From Seonamhaeicola aphaedonensis (GTDB lineage: Bacteria; Bacteroidota; Bacteroidia; Flavobacteriales; Flavobacteriaceae): 64,000 nt of DNA. Shown piece after piece: positions 28,953 to 36,270 of the stretch; position 1 is the stretch's first letter; each line of letters begins with the position of its first letter. The notes beneath the pieces were generated by a model. It was not told the origin of the DNA, ran no database searches, and worked only from the letters and a program-made list of their open reading frames with translations. The DNA lies in NCBI RefSeq assembly GCF_003386195.1, contig NZ_QRDX01000004.1, forward strand, positions 248,001-312,000, written 5' to 3'. Made by a program: the position numbers and the translations under genes.

Positions 28953-29069
28953 ATTTTACAATTGTCACCCTGAATTAATTTCAAGGTCTCCTTATATAAT
29001 GCTTTTTACTTTTATTTTAAGATACTAAAACAAGTTAAGCATGACAGAAATACAATTAGTCATCTTAGT

Positions 29070-30077
29070 TTACCAATTAATAATAACACTACCCCAAGTA
29101 AAACCGCTACCAAAGGCAGCTAGAACTACAGTATCTCCCTCCTTAATTTTACCTTCTTCCCATGCTTCAGTTAAAGCAATCACAACCGAAGCAGCCGTAG
29201 TATTACCATATCTTTGAATATTATTATAAACCTGATCATCCCTTAAACCAAACTTCCTTTGAATAAATTGAGAGATTCTCAAATTTGCCTGATGCGGAAT
29301 AAGCATATCAATATCTTCCTTCTTAAGATTATTCGTTTTTAGACCTTCTACAATAGCTTCACTAAATCTTACTACAGCATGCTTAAAAACAAAGGTTCCA
29401 TTCATATAAGGGTAATACGATGTGTCATTAGGGTCATTATCTTCTAATATCTGTGGCACCCAATGCTTTATGCTAGGCCCTAGAACCGTTAATTCTTCGG
29501 CATACTTTCCTTCCGAATGTAAATGTGATGACAACACTCCTTTTGTATTATCTTCAATCCTACTCATAACTGCGGCGCCGGCGCCATCACCAAAAATAAC
29601 AGTAACTCCTCTACCTCTAGTTGATTTTTCTAAACCGCCAGAGTGATATTCAGACCCAATAACCAGAATATTTTTATACATACCGGTTTTAATAAATTGA
29701 TCCGCAACTGCCACGGCATACACAAAACCGGTGCACTGGTTTCTAATATCTAAAGCTCCAACTGTAGGCATATCTAGCATATCTTGAATTTGCACTCCAC
29801 AGCCCGGGAAATAATAGTCTGGACTCAAGGTAGCAAACACTATAAAATCTATATCATCTTTGGTCAACCCCGATCTTTCAATGGCTATTCTAGCAGCCTT
29901 AGCCCCCATTACTGCGGATGTGTCGTCACTACCTTCCCTAATCCAGCGCCGCTCTTTTATTCCAGTACGTTCCTGTATCCACGCATCATTGGTATCCATC
30001 ATTTTAGACAAATCATCATTTGTCACCACATTATCTGGTAAATACTTTCCAAGACCAATTATTCTAGAATTATACAT
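29070..30077 (-). CDS. 3-oxoacyl-ACP synthase III family protein (FabH-like)
   Basis: A thiolase-fold condensing enzyme that starts or extends acyl chains. The catalytic triad is visible: Cys in DIRNQCTGFVYAVA, His in IPHQANLRISQF, and Asn in RYGNTTAASVVIA. At 335 residues it is full length. Because no plsX, rpmF or other fab gene is next to it, it is likely a second FabH paralogue (for branched-chain, aryl-polyene or secondary fatty acid synthesis) rather than the housekeeping enzyme; this is inferred from context only. Confidence 0.88.
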   Translation of the reverse strand: MYNSRIIGLGKYLPDNVVTNDDLSKMMDTNDAWIQERTGIKERRWIREGSDDTSAVMGAKAARIAIERSGLTKDDIDFIVFATLSPDYYFPGCGVQIQDMLDMPTVGALDIRNQCTGFVYAVAVADQFIKTGMYKNILVIGSEYHSGGLEKSTRGRGVTVIFGDGAGAAVMSRIEDNTKGVLSSHLHSEGKYAEELTVLGPSIKHWVPQILEDNDPNDTSYYPYMNGTFVFKHAVVRFSEAIVEGLKTNNLKKEDIDMLIPHQANLRISQFIQRKFGLRDDQVYNNIQRYGNTTAASVVIALTEAWEEGKIKEGDTVVLAAFGSGFTWGSVIINW

Positions 30078-30247
30078 AACGAATCGGTTTTTGTCATTCC
30101 CCTGAAGAAAGGAAACTTTATTTTAGTAATACAAAATACAATAACTACAAACAAATTCCAATTTCAAAACAACAATTCCCTAACATAGTTTATCCTTTTG
30201 CTCTATGGATATTTATCTTTTGTGTTTTACTTTTTCAACAAAAGTTG

Positions 30248-30287
30248 TGTCAGTTTGTCACTTTTTTGCTCTTGGTATTTTTTTTGT
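30248..30287 (+). promoter_or_regulatory. Candidate htpG control region: TGTCA repeats and sigma-54-like boxes
   Basis: Two direct TGTCA copies (30248-30252 and 30256-30260) lie upstream of TTGG (30272-30275), then ten bases, then GT (30286-30287). That is the -24/-12 spacing of sigma-54 promoters with GT in place of GC. The htpG ATG is at 30367. The match is suggestive only. Confidence 0.4.
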
Positions 30288-30326
30288 CTAAATGTTTCTC
30301 AAGAAATTAAACTTATAATTAATTAC

Positions 30327-30350
30327 ATTCCTGCCTTAGCGGGAATGGCA
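30327..30350. repeat. Dispersed repeat, GCGGGAAT type, in the htpG leader
   Basis: ATTCCTGCCTTAGCGGGAAT followed by GGCA, an imperfect hairpin of the same family as the copies near 55754, 57358 and 62410. It lies within the predicted htpG 5' leader. Confidence 0.65.
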
Positions 30351-30366
30351 AATAAATTTATTTATC

Positions 30367-32277
30367 ATGACAAAAGGAAGTATTAATGTATCGGTAGAGA
30401 ATATCTTTCCTCTCATTAAAAAATTCTTATACAGTGACCACGAAATCTTTCTTCGTGAGCTCATTAGCAACGCTACAGATGCTACATTAAAACTAAAACA
30501 CCTTACGAATATAGGTGAAGCCAAAGTAGAATATGGCAATCCTCAGATTGAAGTTAAAATTGATAAGGATACCAAAAAGCTTCATGTTATTGATCAAGGT
30601 TTGGGTATGACAGCCGAAGAAGTTGAAAAGTACATCAATCAAGTGGCTTTTTCTGGTGCTGAAGAGTTTTTAGATAAATACAAAGATTCTGCGAAAGATT
30701 CCGGTATTATTGGGCACTTTGGTCTTGGATTTTATTCTGCTTTTATGGTAGCCAAAAAGGTGGAAATAATTACCAAGTCTTATAAAGATGAACCTGCAGC
30801 ACATTGGATTTGTGATGGCTCTCCAGAGTTTACAATAGAACCACATGATAAAACCGAGAGAGGTACTGAAATTATTCTTCATATTGCAGATGATGAAAAA
30901 GAATTCTTGGAAGAAGGAAGAATTAGAGAACTTTTAACCAAGTATAACAAGTTTATGCCTGTGCCAATTAAGTTTGGTACGAAGGAGATTAATGACCCTG
31001 AGCATGAACCTAAAACTATTACCGATAAAGACGGTAAAGAAACCAAAGAACCTTATAGAAAGATTACAGTTGATGATATTGTCAATAATCCTAATCCAGC
31101 ATGGACAAAACAACCTGCCGATTTAAAAGATGAAGATTACAACAACTTCTACCGCGAATTGTATCCAATGCAGTTTGAAGAACCGCTATTCAATATTCAC
31201 TTAAATGTTGATTATCCGTTCAACCTAACGGGAATTTTGTACTTCCCAAAAATGACGAACGACTTAAACATTCAAAAAGATAGAATTCAGTTATACCAAA
31301 ACCAGGTTTTTGTAACAGACAATGTTGAAGGTATTGTACCAGAATTCCTGACCATGCTTCGAGGTGTGATTGATTCTCCAGATATTCCGTTAAACGTTTC
31401 TCGTTCTTATTTACAAGCCGATGGTGCGGTTAAAAAGATTTCATCTTACATCACTAGAAAGGTAGCAGATAAGTTAAAATCACTCTTCAATAATAATCGT
31501 GAAGATTTTGAAGCTAAATGGAACGACATTAAAGTTGTAATTGAATACGGAATGCTTTCTGAAGAAAAGTTCTTTGAAAAAGCAGAGGCTTTTGCCTTAT
31601 ACCCTACCGTTGATGGTAAATATTATACATACGAAGAATTATATAACAAGATAAAAGCAAACCAAACTGATAAAGATGACAAACTAGTGATTCTTTATGC
31701 AGCTGATAAAGATGCTCAACACAGCTATATTGAAGCTGCCAAGGCTAAAGGTTATGAAGTATTATTGTTAGATTCTCCAATTGTATCTCATCTAATTCAA
31801 AAATTAGAAACAACTAAAGAGAAAGTCTCTTTTGCTCGTGTAGACGGAGATCATATTGATAACTTAATTAAAAAAGAAGACACAACCATTTCTAAATTAG
31901 ATGATGACCAAAAGAAATCTTTAGATGAATTATTAAAAGAAGTGATTCCTTCAGAAAAATTCATGGTTCAGTTAGAGGCAATGGATAGTGAAGCTTCCCC
32001 TTTTATCATTACGCAACCAGAATTTATGCGTAGGATGAAAGAAATGCAAGCTACTGGAGGTGGTGGCATGTTTGGTATGGGTAATATGCCAGAAATGTAC
32101 AACCTTGTTGTAAATACCAATCACGAATTGGTAAGCGAAATCTTGAATACCAAAACACGTAAAAAACAAGAACGTTTAATTAACCAAAGTTTAGACTTAG
32201 CACGTTTATCTCAAGGTTTACTTAAAGGCGAAGAACTAACAAACTTCATTAAACGTAGTTATGATATGATTAAGTAG
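30367..32277 (+). CDS. htpG: Molecular chaperone HtpG (bacterial Hsp90)
   Basis: An ATP-dependent chaperone in the cytoplasm. The N-terminal GHKL ATPase domain has FLRELISNATDATLKL, DQGLGMTAEEVEKYI and GHFGLGFYSAFMVA. The middle domain has YFPKMTNDLNIQKDRIQLYQ and the arginine loop LNVSRSYLQAD, and the C-terminal dimerisation region ends near residue 636. There is a Gly/Met-rich stretch (ATGGGGMFGMGNMPEM) late in the protein. It is followed by an efficient terminator, and its upstream region looks stress-regulated. Confidence 0.97.
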   Translation: MTKGSINVSVENIFPLIKKFLYSDHEIFLRELISNATDATLKLKHLTNIGEAKVEYGNPQIEVKIDKDTKKLHVIDQGLGMTAEEVEKYINQVAFSGAEEFLDKYKDSAKDSGIIGHFGLGFYSAFMVAKKVEIITKSYKDEPAAHWICDGSPEFTIEPHDKTERGTEIILHIADDEKEFLEEGRIRELLTKYNKFMPVPIKFGTKEINDPEHEPKTITDKDGKETKEPYRKITVDDIVNNPNPAWTKQPADLKDEDYNNFYRELYPMQFEEPLFNIHLNVDYPFNLTGILYFPKMTNDLNIQKDRIQLYQNQVFVTDNVEGIVPEFLTMLRGVIDSPDIPLNVSRSYLQADGAVKKISSYITRKVADKLKSLFNNNREDFEAKWNDIKVVIEYGMLSEEKFFEKAEAFALYPTVDGKYYTYEELYNKIKANQTDKDDKLVILYAADKDAQHSYIEAAKAKGYEVLLLDSPIVSHLIQKLETTKEKVSFARVDGDHIDNLIKKEDTTISKLDDDQKKSLDELLKEVIPSEKFMVQLEAMDSEASPFIITQPEFMRRMKEMQATGGGGMFGMGNMPEMYNLVVNTNHELVSEILNTKTRKKQERLINQSLDLARLSQGLLKGEELTNFIKRSYDMIK

Positions 32278-32285
32278 AGGTTTTT

Positions 32286-32316
32286 TGTCATGCTGAACTG
32301 GTGTCAGCACCTCATC
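32286..32316. repeat. Dispersed repeat remnant after htpG
   Basis: TGTCATGCTGAACTGGTGTC followed by AGCACCTCAT resembles the TGAAACAAGTTCAGCA-type elements near 36148 and 53400, read on the opposite strand. Confidence 0.5.
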
Positions 32317-32329
32317 TTACATAAATCTA

Positions 32330-32361
32330 AAACCACTTTGTTAAATCAAAGTGGTTTTTTT
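32330..32361 (+). terminator. htpG terminator
   Basis: A perfect 11-bp stem, AAACCACTTTG / CAAAGTGGTTT with loop TTAAAT, followed by a T run. Its core is repeated almost exactly after the next gene. Confidence 0.92.
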
Positions 32362-32389
32362 GATAATACTACACTCTAAATTATATTTG
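32360..32389 (+). promoter_or_regulatory. Promoter of the FKBP lipoprotein gene (TTG-19-TATATTTG)
   Basis: TTG at 32360-32362, 19 bases, TATATTTG at 32382-32389: a full consensus match. The TTG is formed by the last bases of the T run of the htpG terminator, so the two signals overlap. The predicted start is about 13 bases before the ATG at 32409. Confidence 0.85.
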
Positions 32390-32408
32390 CATTCTTAAAA
32401 AAATTTCT

Positions 32409-32867
32409 ATGAAAAAATTAATTCTGACTTTTAGCTTAGTCCTTTTTCTTTCATGTACTTCAAACAACGATAATACCCCAAAAGATTATCGTGCGGAAAA
32501 CGATAAAGAAATTCAAGATTATATAACAGCAAACAACTTAAACGCCCAAAGTAGTACCTCTGGTTTGTATTATGTCCTTAATGAACAAGGAACAGGCACA
32601 CAGCCCACATTTACAGATAATGTTACCGTAGCATATAAAGGCTATTTTACAAACGGTACTGTTTTTGACGAAAGTGATGCCTCAGGTATTTCATTTAATT
32701 TACAACAAGTCATAGCAGGTTGGACAGAGGGAATCACCTATTTTAAAGAAGGTGGTAGTGGTATCCTATTAATTCCATCACACTTAGCCTACGGTAGTTT
32801 TGGTAACGGAAGTATTCCCGGTGGTGCCGTACTAATTTTTGATATTAATTTAATTTCTGTAGACTAA
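32409..32867 (+). CDS. FKBP-type peptidyl-prolyl isomerase lipoprotein
   Basis: A periplasmic or outer-membrane lipoprotein that would speed proline isomerisation. The signal peptide ends in the lipobox LFLSC (Cys at residue 16). The FKBP domain occupies residues 55-150, with VTVAYKGYFTNGTVFDES, AGWTEGITYFKEGG and LLIPSHLAYG, the usual active-site strands. The 152-residue length fits a single-domain FkpA/FklB-like form without the dimerisation helix. It has its own strong promoter and terminator, so it is monocistronic. Confidence 0.93.
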   Translation: MKKLILTFSLVLFLSCTSNNDNTPKDYRAENDKEIQDYITANNLNAQSSTSGLYYVLNEQGTGTQPTFTDNVTVAYKGYFTNGTVFDESDASGISFNLQQVIAGWTEGITYFKEGGSGILLIPSHLAYGSFGNGSIPGGAVLIFDINLISVD

Positions 32868-32897
32868 TAAACTGATACTACATAAACAACTAAAAGC

Positions 32898-32929
32898 AAC
32901 CACTTTGTTAAATCAAGGTGGTTTTTTTA
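32898..32929 (+). terminator. FKBP gene terminator, near copy of the htpG terminator
   Basis: AACCACTTTG, loop TTAAAT, CAAGGTGGTT, then T run. It differs from the stem-loop at 32330 by one base in the shared part. Confidence 0.9.
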
Positions 32930-33154
32930 TTAATCTATTTTTTTAACAAATTCTTTAGCATTTCAATCATATTTATCACAAAACATTAACAAGAACAAAC
33001 ATTATATTGCCGCATTAAAAAAAGATGCTAATACTATAAAAACTAAAAGTACTTAATGTTTTGGGTTAAGTGATAAAAATCATAAAATAAGAATTCAACT
33101 TTTAAGTCATTTGTGCTGTAAATAAATTTTAATAATCTTATAACACGCATAGAA

Positions 33155-34309
33155 ATGACACAAAGTAAAAGAATATATCTACCTCCATTAAGTTTAATAG
33201 GTCCAGGTGCACTAGAGGATTTAGCAGAAGAATTAAAAACACTTCCTTACAAAAAGGCTCTTTTTGTTACAGATAACGTTTTGGTCAAAATAGGTATTGT
33301 AGAGAAAGTACTTGATATTATAAAATCTTCAAATATTGAAATTGTTTTATTTGACGATGTACAACCAAATCCTACTGTTAAAAATGTTGATGATGGTTTA
33401 AAATTACTAAAAGATAATTCATGTGATTTTATTTTAACACTTGGAGGCGGCTCACCACAAGATTGCGGTAAAGCTATTGGTATTCTTGCCACCAATGGAG
33501 GAAACATTGCAGATTATGAAGGTATCCATGTATCTAAAAATACTTCTTTGCCCATTATTGCTATAAATACCACTGCAGGAACGGCAAGCGAAGTAACCAT
33601 TAATTATGTGATTACTGATGAAAAACGCCATATAAAAATGGTTATGGTAGACAAAAACTGTTTAGTGTCAATTGCTGTAAATGACCCTAAATTGATGATA
33701 GGTAAACCAGCAGCTTTAACTGCTGCTACTGGTATGGATGCACTAACACATGCCATTGAAACTTATGTAACCAAAGGTGCTTTTGGATGGTCTGATGCCT
33801 TGGCTCTAGAGGCTATAAAATTAATCTCACAAAGTTTAGAAAAAGCTGTTGTTGATGGTAATGATCTTGAAGCACGAAATAAAATGGCCTGGGGACAATT
33901 TATTGCAGGTCAAGCATTTTCAAATGCTGGACTAGGTTATGTGCACTCAATGGCGCATCAATTAGGTGGCATGTACGACCTACCTCATGGTGTTGCCAAT
34001 GCTATTTTATTACCACATGTAGAGCAGTTTAATATTCCTGGCTGTGCAAATAAACTAAAATGTGTAGCTAAAGCCATGGGAGTTCAAGTATCAGGAATGA
34101 GTGATACAGAAGGCGCCAATGCAGCTATTGAAGCTATTAAAACCCTATCAAAATCTGTTGGTATTCCATCTGGTTTACGAGAGCTGGGTGTGAAAGAAGA
34201 AGATTTTGAAGAAATGGCTAAAAATGCTCTAGCCGACGTTTGTACTGGCGGAAATCCAAGAGAGGTAACATTAGAAGACACTATTAGTATATACAAAGCT
34301 GCTATGTAA
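33155..34309 (+). CDS. Iron-containing alcohol dehydrogenase
   Basis: A group III, NAD(P)-dependent alcohol or aldehyde oxidoreductase. The nucleotide-binding loop is LGGGSPQDCGKAIG, followed by NTTAGTASEVTINYVI. The metal ligands lie in the C-terminal half (DALTHAIETYV, HSMAHQLGGMYDLPHG). The length, 384 residues, is usual. The family covers propanediol, butanol, lactaldehyde and ethanol dehydrogenases, so the substrate is open. The gene has about 290 bases of upstream space and a clear terminator, and so is likely transcribed alone. Confidence 0.93.
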   Translation: MTQSKRIYLPPLSLIGPGALEDLAEELKTLPYKKALFVTDNVLVKIGIVEKVLDIIKSSNIEIVLFDDVQPNPTVKNVDDGLKLLKDNSCDFILTLGGGSPQDCGKAIGILATNGGNIADYEGIHVSKNTSLPIIAINTTAGTASEVTINYVITDEKRHIKMVMVDKNCLVSIAVNDPKLMIGKPAALTAATGMDALTHAIETYVTKGAFGWSDALALEAIKLISQSLEKAVVDGNDLEARNKMAWGQFIAGQAFSNAGLGYVHSMAHQLGGMYDLPHGVANAILLPHVEQFNIPGCANKLKCVAKAMGVQVSGMSDTEGANAAIEAIKTLSKSVGIPSGLRELGVKEEDFEEMAKNALADVCTGGNPREVTLEDTISIYKAAM

Positions 34310-34334
34310 ATTCCCACTAACTATATATAATAGC

Positions 34335-34386
34335 AATTCCGGTTCAACCCTCTAACTTAATGGGGGTTTGCCGGAATTATTTTTTG
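34335..34386 (+). terminator. Terminator of the alcohol dehydrogenase gene
   Basis: AATTCCGG (34335-34342) pairs with CCGGAATT (34371-34378), with an inner AACCC/GGGTT helix and a T run after it. Confidence 0.88.
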
Positions 34387-34518
34387 TTTTAATACAAAAC
34401 CAATCTCTTAACCTTGTCATGTAAATATATTTTTATTATCTTATTGTTCAATGTAAAACTATATGAATTGTACTTATACAGTACTCTTTACTAAGTTACT
34501 TGAAAAATAATTTAATTT

Positions 34519-34653
34519 ATGGGGAAAGGCGATAAAAAAACTAAACGAGGAAAAATTAACCGGGGTACATTTGGAGTAAGACGTCCAAGAGTTAAAAAGA
34601 AGCTTTCAGTAGAAACTAAAATAGATATTAGCACTAAAGTCAATCCTAAATGA
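34519..34653 (+). CDS. Small ribosomal protein bTHX
   Basis: A 44-residue basic protein read by hand: MGKGDKKTKRGKINRGTFGV, then RRPRVKKKLS, ending STKVNPK. It matches the bTHX (Thx) family of Bacteroidota and Thermus, a small peptide that binds the head of the 30S subunit. It stands alone between two unrelated genes, as is common. Confidence 0.93.
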   Translation: MGKGDKKTKRGKINRGTFGVRRPRVKKKLSVETKIDISTKVNPK

Positions 34654-34661
34654 TTACAGAG

Positions 34662-34841
34662 TTACCAACAATTTTTCAACTTCTGAGATCGTATTCCTGT
34701 AAAATAGATAATAGAACTAATCATAGGAAGTAACAAAATCAACAATATCCAGCAGTAAGCTATTCTATATCTAATATAACGTGGTAAATGGAAAACCCCT
34801 GTAAGGCAATAATTAGATAATAAAACATTAAAACAACTCTT
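34662..34841 (-). pseudogene. Possible remnant of a small PLDc_N-like membrane protein
   Basis: An open stretch without a start codon reads like a small two-helix membrane protein (NVLLSNYCLTGVFHLPRYI, then AYCWILLILLLPMISSIIYF, then TGIRSQK). This resembles the phospholipase-D-nuclease N-terminal (PLDc_N) segment. The only ATG nearby is in another frame (34826, MFYYLIIALQG), which suggests a broken gene. Weak evidence; it may be untranslated. Confidence 0.3.
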
Positions 34842-34861
34842 TTAAAATGGATTCCTGTCTA

Positions 34862-34900
34862 CACATGAACTGCGCTCAGTGTGACACGCTGGAATGACAG
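34862..34900. repeat. Dispersed repeat, CTGCGCTCAG type
   Basis: CACATGAACTGCGCTCAGTG followed by TGACACGCTGGAATGACAG, related to the copies near 13219, 57400 and 59245. It sits between bTHX and yaaA. Confidence 0.6.
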
Positions 34901-34902
34901 AA

Positions 34903-35667
34903 CTAACGTATAAAAACCAAATTGGTATCAGAAGACATCTTTTCACTGAATCCGTAACCTTCATAATTAAAGCCTTTTATATCATCTAAAGTATTGGCAT
35001 TGGTATCAATAATATAGCGTGCCATCATACCACGTGCTGCCTTAGCAAAAAACGAAATCATTTTATATTCTCCGTTTTTAAAGTCTTTGAAATTAGCCGT
35101 CACCACAGGTACTTTTAAAGCTTTGGCATCAATAGCTTTAAAGTATTCATTACTCGCAAGGTTTAGAAATAGTTCATCATCTTCTAACTCGTCATTTAAG
35201 GCAGATGTAATGTTTTTTTTCCAGAACTCATAGAGGTTTTTATTTTTCCCTACGGGAAATTTAGTTCCCATTTCCAACCGGTAAGGCTGTATTAGATCGG
35301 TTGGTTTTAAAATGCCGTATAAGCCTGAAATGATTCTAACCGTATCTTGCAATTTCTCTAATTTATCCTGTGTAATGGTATAAGCATCCAATCCTCTATA
35401 AACATCACCGCTAAAGGCATACACCGCAGGTCTTGAGTTTTCTGGAGTAAACGGTAAGGTCCACTCTTGATTTCGCTCATAATTTAATTGCCCCAAAGCA
35501 TCTGAAATACTCATAAGTTTAGATAAACTTTTGGCAGATTTCTTTTTAAGCAGCTTATTTAATAGTTCGGCTTGTTTTAAAAAACAGGCTTCGGTATTTA
35601 AAGTGGTTGGCAATTCACTTTCAAAATCTAATGACTTGGCAGGTGATAAAACTAATTTCATATACAA
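34903..35667 (-). CDS. yaaA: Peroxide stress protein YaaA family
   Basis: A cytoplasmic protein that, in E. coli, lowers free iron and protects DNA during peroxide stress. The family opening is present ([19 protein letters not shown]), then the DVYRGLDA segment and the C-terminal [18 protein letters not shown]. The length (about 252 residues from the second methionine) is standard. The second methionine, two residues in, is the more likely start. Convergent with bTHX. Confidence 0.93.
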   Translation of the reverse strand: MYMKLVLSPAKSLDFESELPTTLNTEACFLKQAELLNKLLKKKSAKSLSKLMSISDALGQLNYERNQEWTLPFTPENSRPAVYAFSGDVYRGLDAYTITQDKLEKLQDTVRIISGLYGILKPTDLIQPYRLEMGTKFPVGKNKNLYEFWKKNITSALNDELEDDELFLNLASNEYFKAIDAKALKVPVVTANFKDFKNGEYKMISFFAKAARGMMARYIIDTNANTLDDIKGFNYEGYGFSEKMSSDTNLVFIR

Positions 35668-35736
35668 TATGGTTTATGACCCAAATTTACAATTAGTAAA
35701 CAACTTTTAAAAATGTTAAAAACAGGAATTACTCAC

Positions 35737-35768
35737 TTGATTCTGTAAGAATTTTTTAACTACCTTCG
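35737..35768 (+). promoter_or_regulatory. Promoter firing into the non-coding region (TTG-21-TACCTTCG)
   Basis: TTG at 35737-35739, 21 bases, TACCTTCG at 35761-35768, followed by TTTAAC. The same TTCGTTTAAC block occurs at the promoter near 56523. There is no coding gene downstream on the plus strand. Confidence 0.65.
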
Positions 35769-35774
35769 TTTAAC

Positions 35775-36240
35775 GTCGAATATAAGTCATTAAAATGACA
35801 CATATTCTTGAGATGATAGCACATTCGCCAAAGGCGAACTTTAATCTGCGCTGCTTCATAGACAATGCACCTTAAATTAAATGTGCTCCATCTCAGGGTT
35901 AAACTAAACTCTCCAAAAATCCAAAAGGTTAGAATTTAAAACTTCAATAGCAAGCACGCGTGTTAGGGATTGAACGGTATGATTGAAATCCTTTTTAAAA
36001 CTGGCAAGGAGCATTGTTACTAGGACAGAAATAAAATTCTATAGATTGCCACAGTCGTACCTACTTCGCAATGGCGTTTTAAAAAGATTGCTTAGTGAAA
36101 GCCCGACCCGACCAAAGTAGGGAACGCCCAACTACTCAAAATGAGATATTGAAATACTGAAACAAGTTCAGCACAAGTAAATTCAGCATGACAAAATACA
36201 GAAAAGCCCAAGTATAAAACTCAGGCTTTTTATTATAGAT
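35775..36240 (+). ncRNA. Candidate structured non-coding RNA, family unknown
   Basis: Begins just after a plausible promoter. Hairpin 1: GAATA (35778-35782) pairs with TATTC (35803-35807) and GTCAT with ATGAC inside. Hairpin 2: CTTGAGATG and AGCACATT (35807-35825) pair with AATGTGCT and ATCTCAGG (35880-35897), leaving a small internal bubble; its loop holds the mini-hairpin TTCGCC/GGCGAA. Element 3: GTTAGGG (35962-35968) can close with CCCAAC (36127-36132), and ACTGGCAA (near 36000) pairs with TTGCCACAGT (near 36046) with a bulge. AAAAGCC/GGCTTTTT near 36203-36230 could terminate. I see no signature of RNase P RNA, tmRNA or SRP RNA. Confidence 0.45.
36148..36194. repeat. Dispersed repeat, TGAAACAAGTTCAGCA type
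   Basis: GAAATACTGAAACAAGTTCA followed by GCACAAGTAAATTCAGCATGACA. Similar sequence lies near 53398 and within 57310-57439. Confidence 0.6.
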
Positions 36241-36258
36241 TCCCGCTTTTTCGGGAAT
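36203..36258. terminator. Paired hairpins after acnB and after the candidate RNA
   Basis: AAAAGCCC...GGCTTTTT near 36203-36231 suits transcripts from the left. ATTCCCGCTTTTTCGGGAAT (36239-36258), about a dozen bases past the acnB stop, can fold on either strand and belongs to the GCGGGAAT repeat type. Confidence 0.65.
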
Positions 36259-36270
36259 TACAAATTTAAA

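Larger units (their letters stand above)
28537..29069. other. Hairpin-rich non-coding gap after the TonB receptor gene
   Basis: 533 bases without a credible gene. Four inverted repeats follow one another: 28543-28593, 28600-28632, 28777-28805 and 28922-28952, plus a dispersed-repeat remnant near 28967. The first two lie just after the receptor stop and look like its termination region. The last two bracket an unexplained 120-base stretch that could hold a small RNA. Confidence 0.55.
35668..36270. other. 603-base non-coding region holding a candidate RNA gene
   Basis: No credible open frame on either strand. It contains, left to right, a plus-strand promoter (35737-35768), a hairpin (35778-35807), a long interrupted hairpin (35807-35897), a structured element (35962-36132), a dispersed repeat (36148-36194) and hairpins with a T tail (36203-36258). 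See the separate entries. Confidence 0.65.

Noticed and set aside
30198-30386. Small open frame MLYGYLSFVFYFFNKS upstream of htpG
   Set aside because: Overlaps the htpG start and control region, has no family resemblance, and is explained by AT-rich leader sequence.
35737-36240. RNase P RNA, tmRNA or SRP RNA
   Set aside because: No GAGGAAAGTCC, no tag-peptide frame with ANYALAA-like end, and no SRP tetraloop region were found.
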